A stretch of 64,000 nt of DNA, from NCBI GenBank assembly GCA_965227805.1, contig CBDDGJ010000003.1, positions 496,001-560,000 on the forward strand, in the 5' to 3' direction. The notes below the pieces were generated by a model. The model worked only from the letters and a program-made list of their open reading frames with translations, did not search any database and was not told the DNA's origin. This DNA comes from CBDDGJ01 sp965227805 (GTDB lineage: Bacteria > Pseudomonadota > Alphaproteobacteria > RS24). Made by a program: the position numbers and the translations under genes. This document shows positions 63,097 through 64,000 of the stretch, in pieces. Each line of letters begins with the position of its first letter. Positions within the stretch are counted from its first letter, which is position 1.

Positions 63097-63162
63097 GGTA
63101 ATCCCCCCATAGATTATTAGTTTTTTGCAGTAGAATTTTCTATCGTTTAGCGAAGGAGATTG
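63097..63162 (+). mobile_element. Solo 5' end of an IS-B-like element
   Basis: 66 bp matching the IS-B left end from GGTAATCCCCCC to the ribosome site GCGAAGGAGATT, with about four differences from the full copies. The rest of the element is gone and a toxin tail follows at once. Confidence 0.8.
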
Positions 63163-63165
63163 CGG

Positions 63166-63267
63166 GTTGAGAAAGAAATCGGTCAAGCTGGTAAATATGA
63201 TAAAGCTGTCCAGGAAATGCTTGATTATTCAAAAACCCTTGACCCTAATGATTTTAAGTCTCAATAG
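63166..63267 (+). pseudogene. Tail of a CDI-type toxin
   Basis: 33 codons: VEKEIGQAGKYDKAVQEMLDYSKTLDPNDFKSQ, then stop. It joins the IS remnant on the left and is followed 11 bp later by an intact immunity-like gene, so it is read as the last part of that gene's partner toxin. Fold unknown. Confidence 0.45.
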
Positions 63268-63278
63268 GAGGTAGGTTT

Positions 63279-63755
63279 ATGGAATTCGTGCCCTTTACAA
63301 AAGTTACAAATGTTCCTAACGGATATGGAAGGTTTTTTGAACTCTCACGAGATTGTGACTTTATTGATGTTGCGCATGATTTTGTATTTAATATTGTTAG
63401 AGGCGTAATAATTAAGCGTTTAGTTGAAACAGACAAGCCAGACTTTAGAGCTGTAGCTACCTATATGTTTGATGCCCAATTAAGTATAGATTTTAATGCG
63501 TCATATAAACTTGTATCTGTTGAATTTAGAAAACCCTTTGAACTTCCTGGCGTTGATGGGCTTTACTTTTCAGGAAGAAATTTGTTTTTACATAGTTTAC
63601 AGGAAGCAAGTGTATTGCTTAATGAATTAGGTGTTTCAGTTAAAAAAATAGATGTTGGATTAGAATCGCCAGAGCTTGGTCTTTCCTTTTTTTCCAGTGA
63701 CTATGAGGGTGATTTAGATGTTAGATTGGATGCCGTAACGATTCATTTTAAGTAA
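63279..63755 (+). CDS. Probable cytoplasmic immunity protein
   Basis: 158 residues, SD AGGAGGTAGG. No signal or membrane helix. MEFVPFTKVTNVPNGYGRFFELSRDCDFIDVAHDF and late GLSFFSSDYEGDLDVRLDAVTIHF suggest a compact alpha/beta protein. No family recognised; immunity role inferred from the toxin tail upstream and the module start downstream. Confidence 0.5.
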   Translation: MEFVPFTKVTNVPNGYGRFFELSRDCDFIDVAHDFVFNIVRGVIIKRLVETDKPDFRAVATYMFDAQLSIDFNASYKLVSVEFRKPFELPGVDGLYFSGRNLFLHSLQEASVLLNELGVSVKKIDVGLESPELGLSFFSSDYEGDLDVRLDAVTIHFK

Positions 63756-63828
63756 TTCGTTTGGATATGTGATGAGTGTTAAGATTCAATTCAAGGATAT
63801 AGCATACTAAGGAGACCCATAAGAAACA

Positions 63829-64000
63829 TGCCCCGTTTATTTATCACACTATTGACTAGCCTGTCTTTGCTATTGGGGCAGGGCATCACACCTGCCTTTG
63901 CTACCTTGCCAAGCGATATGGGCGGCACTTCTGAAAGTCGTGCATGGCTCTTGAATAATCAAAATGACCCTCTCCTTATCGAAAACACAAACCTGCTCAA
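63829..64000 (+). CDS. Start of another signal-peptide-capped CDI module (partial)
   Basis: 57 codons to the window edge. MPRLFITLLTSLSLLLGQGITPAFA is the same signal peptide as at 12223, 13896 and 10015, with AAGGAGACCC before the ATG. After cleavage the sequence is new (TLPSDMGGTSESRAWLLNNQNDPLLIENTN), not the ANEAISSEIG pretoxin start. So the signal peptide serves more than one kind of passenger. Confidence 0.75.

Overview
The window reads as a chromosomal segment of an alphaproteobacterium of unresolved order. The evidence is the irr-fabA-fabB cluster, the rpsT-dnaA-dnaN-recF block beside an enoyl-CoA hydratase, the mutM/ubiE-ubiB-coaBC-dut cluster, and Irr with its HHH heme/iron motif. 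No rRNA or tRNA gene and no CRISPR array was found.

Layout. 1-6.9 kb is core sequence: the tail of an amidohydrolase, an ABC exporter ATPase, polA, divergent irr and fabA-fabB, and a GFA-family protein. At 7.15 kb a VirB2-like pilin gene is cut by an IS3-type element (IS-A, 7485-9967), which itself carries a second IS3-type element (IS-B, 8616-9818) with a 4-bp target duplication. From 10 to 31.3 kb, all on the minus strand, lies a contact-dependent inhibition (CDI, two-partner secretion) locus. It holds cdiB, a 4190-residue cdiA with 1134-bp internal repeats, a membrane immunity gene, and downstream an array of orphan toxin/immunity modules broken by an IS481-type element. The orphan toxins are unusual because each has its own Sec signal peptide followed by the CdiA pretoxin domain, which carries a perfect EF-hand loop. 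31.3-32.6 kb is a gene graveyard with remnants of a transposase, an Lrp regulator, HsdR and a DUF3429 protein.

32.6-50 kb is again core: recF, dnaN, dnaA, a 1-kb repeat-bearing intergenic region that is a candidate replication origin, rpsT, an enoyl-CoA hydratase, mutM, ubiE-ubiB, coaBC-dut, an Rrf2 regulator-cysK-ThiF/MoeB run, a CoA transferase, a DksA/TraR-like protein, an MFS transporter and a Nudix hydrolase. 50-53.7 kb is accessory: a Fic-MerR fusion protein with a frameshifted partner gene, then remnants of a mobile element (sigma-like fragment, strong hairpins, small genes, IS pieces). 53.7-60.9 kb is a catabolic-looking island (two alpha/beta hydrolases, a SnoaL-like protein, enoyl-CoA hydratase, broken acyl-CoA synthetase, thioesterase-like protein, two SDRs, an HxlR regulator) bounded by direct copies of a 17-bp IS-end sequence. 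A second, same-length copy of IS-B (61163-62365) then leads into another CDI-type array on the plus strand that runs off the window.

How it works together. CdiB should export CdiA to the surface, and the C-terminal toxin would be delivered to neighbours while the small membrane protein beside it protects the cell. The downstream modules form a reservoir of alternative toxin ends that share the pretoxin sequence with cdiA, so recombination can swap them. A chimeric fragment at 15.8-16.4 kb looks like a product of such an exchange. The most novel element is the set of signal-peptide-capped orphan modules with an EF-hand pretoxin and a family of small multi-pass membrane immunity proteins.
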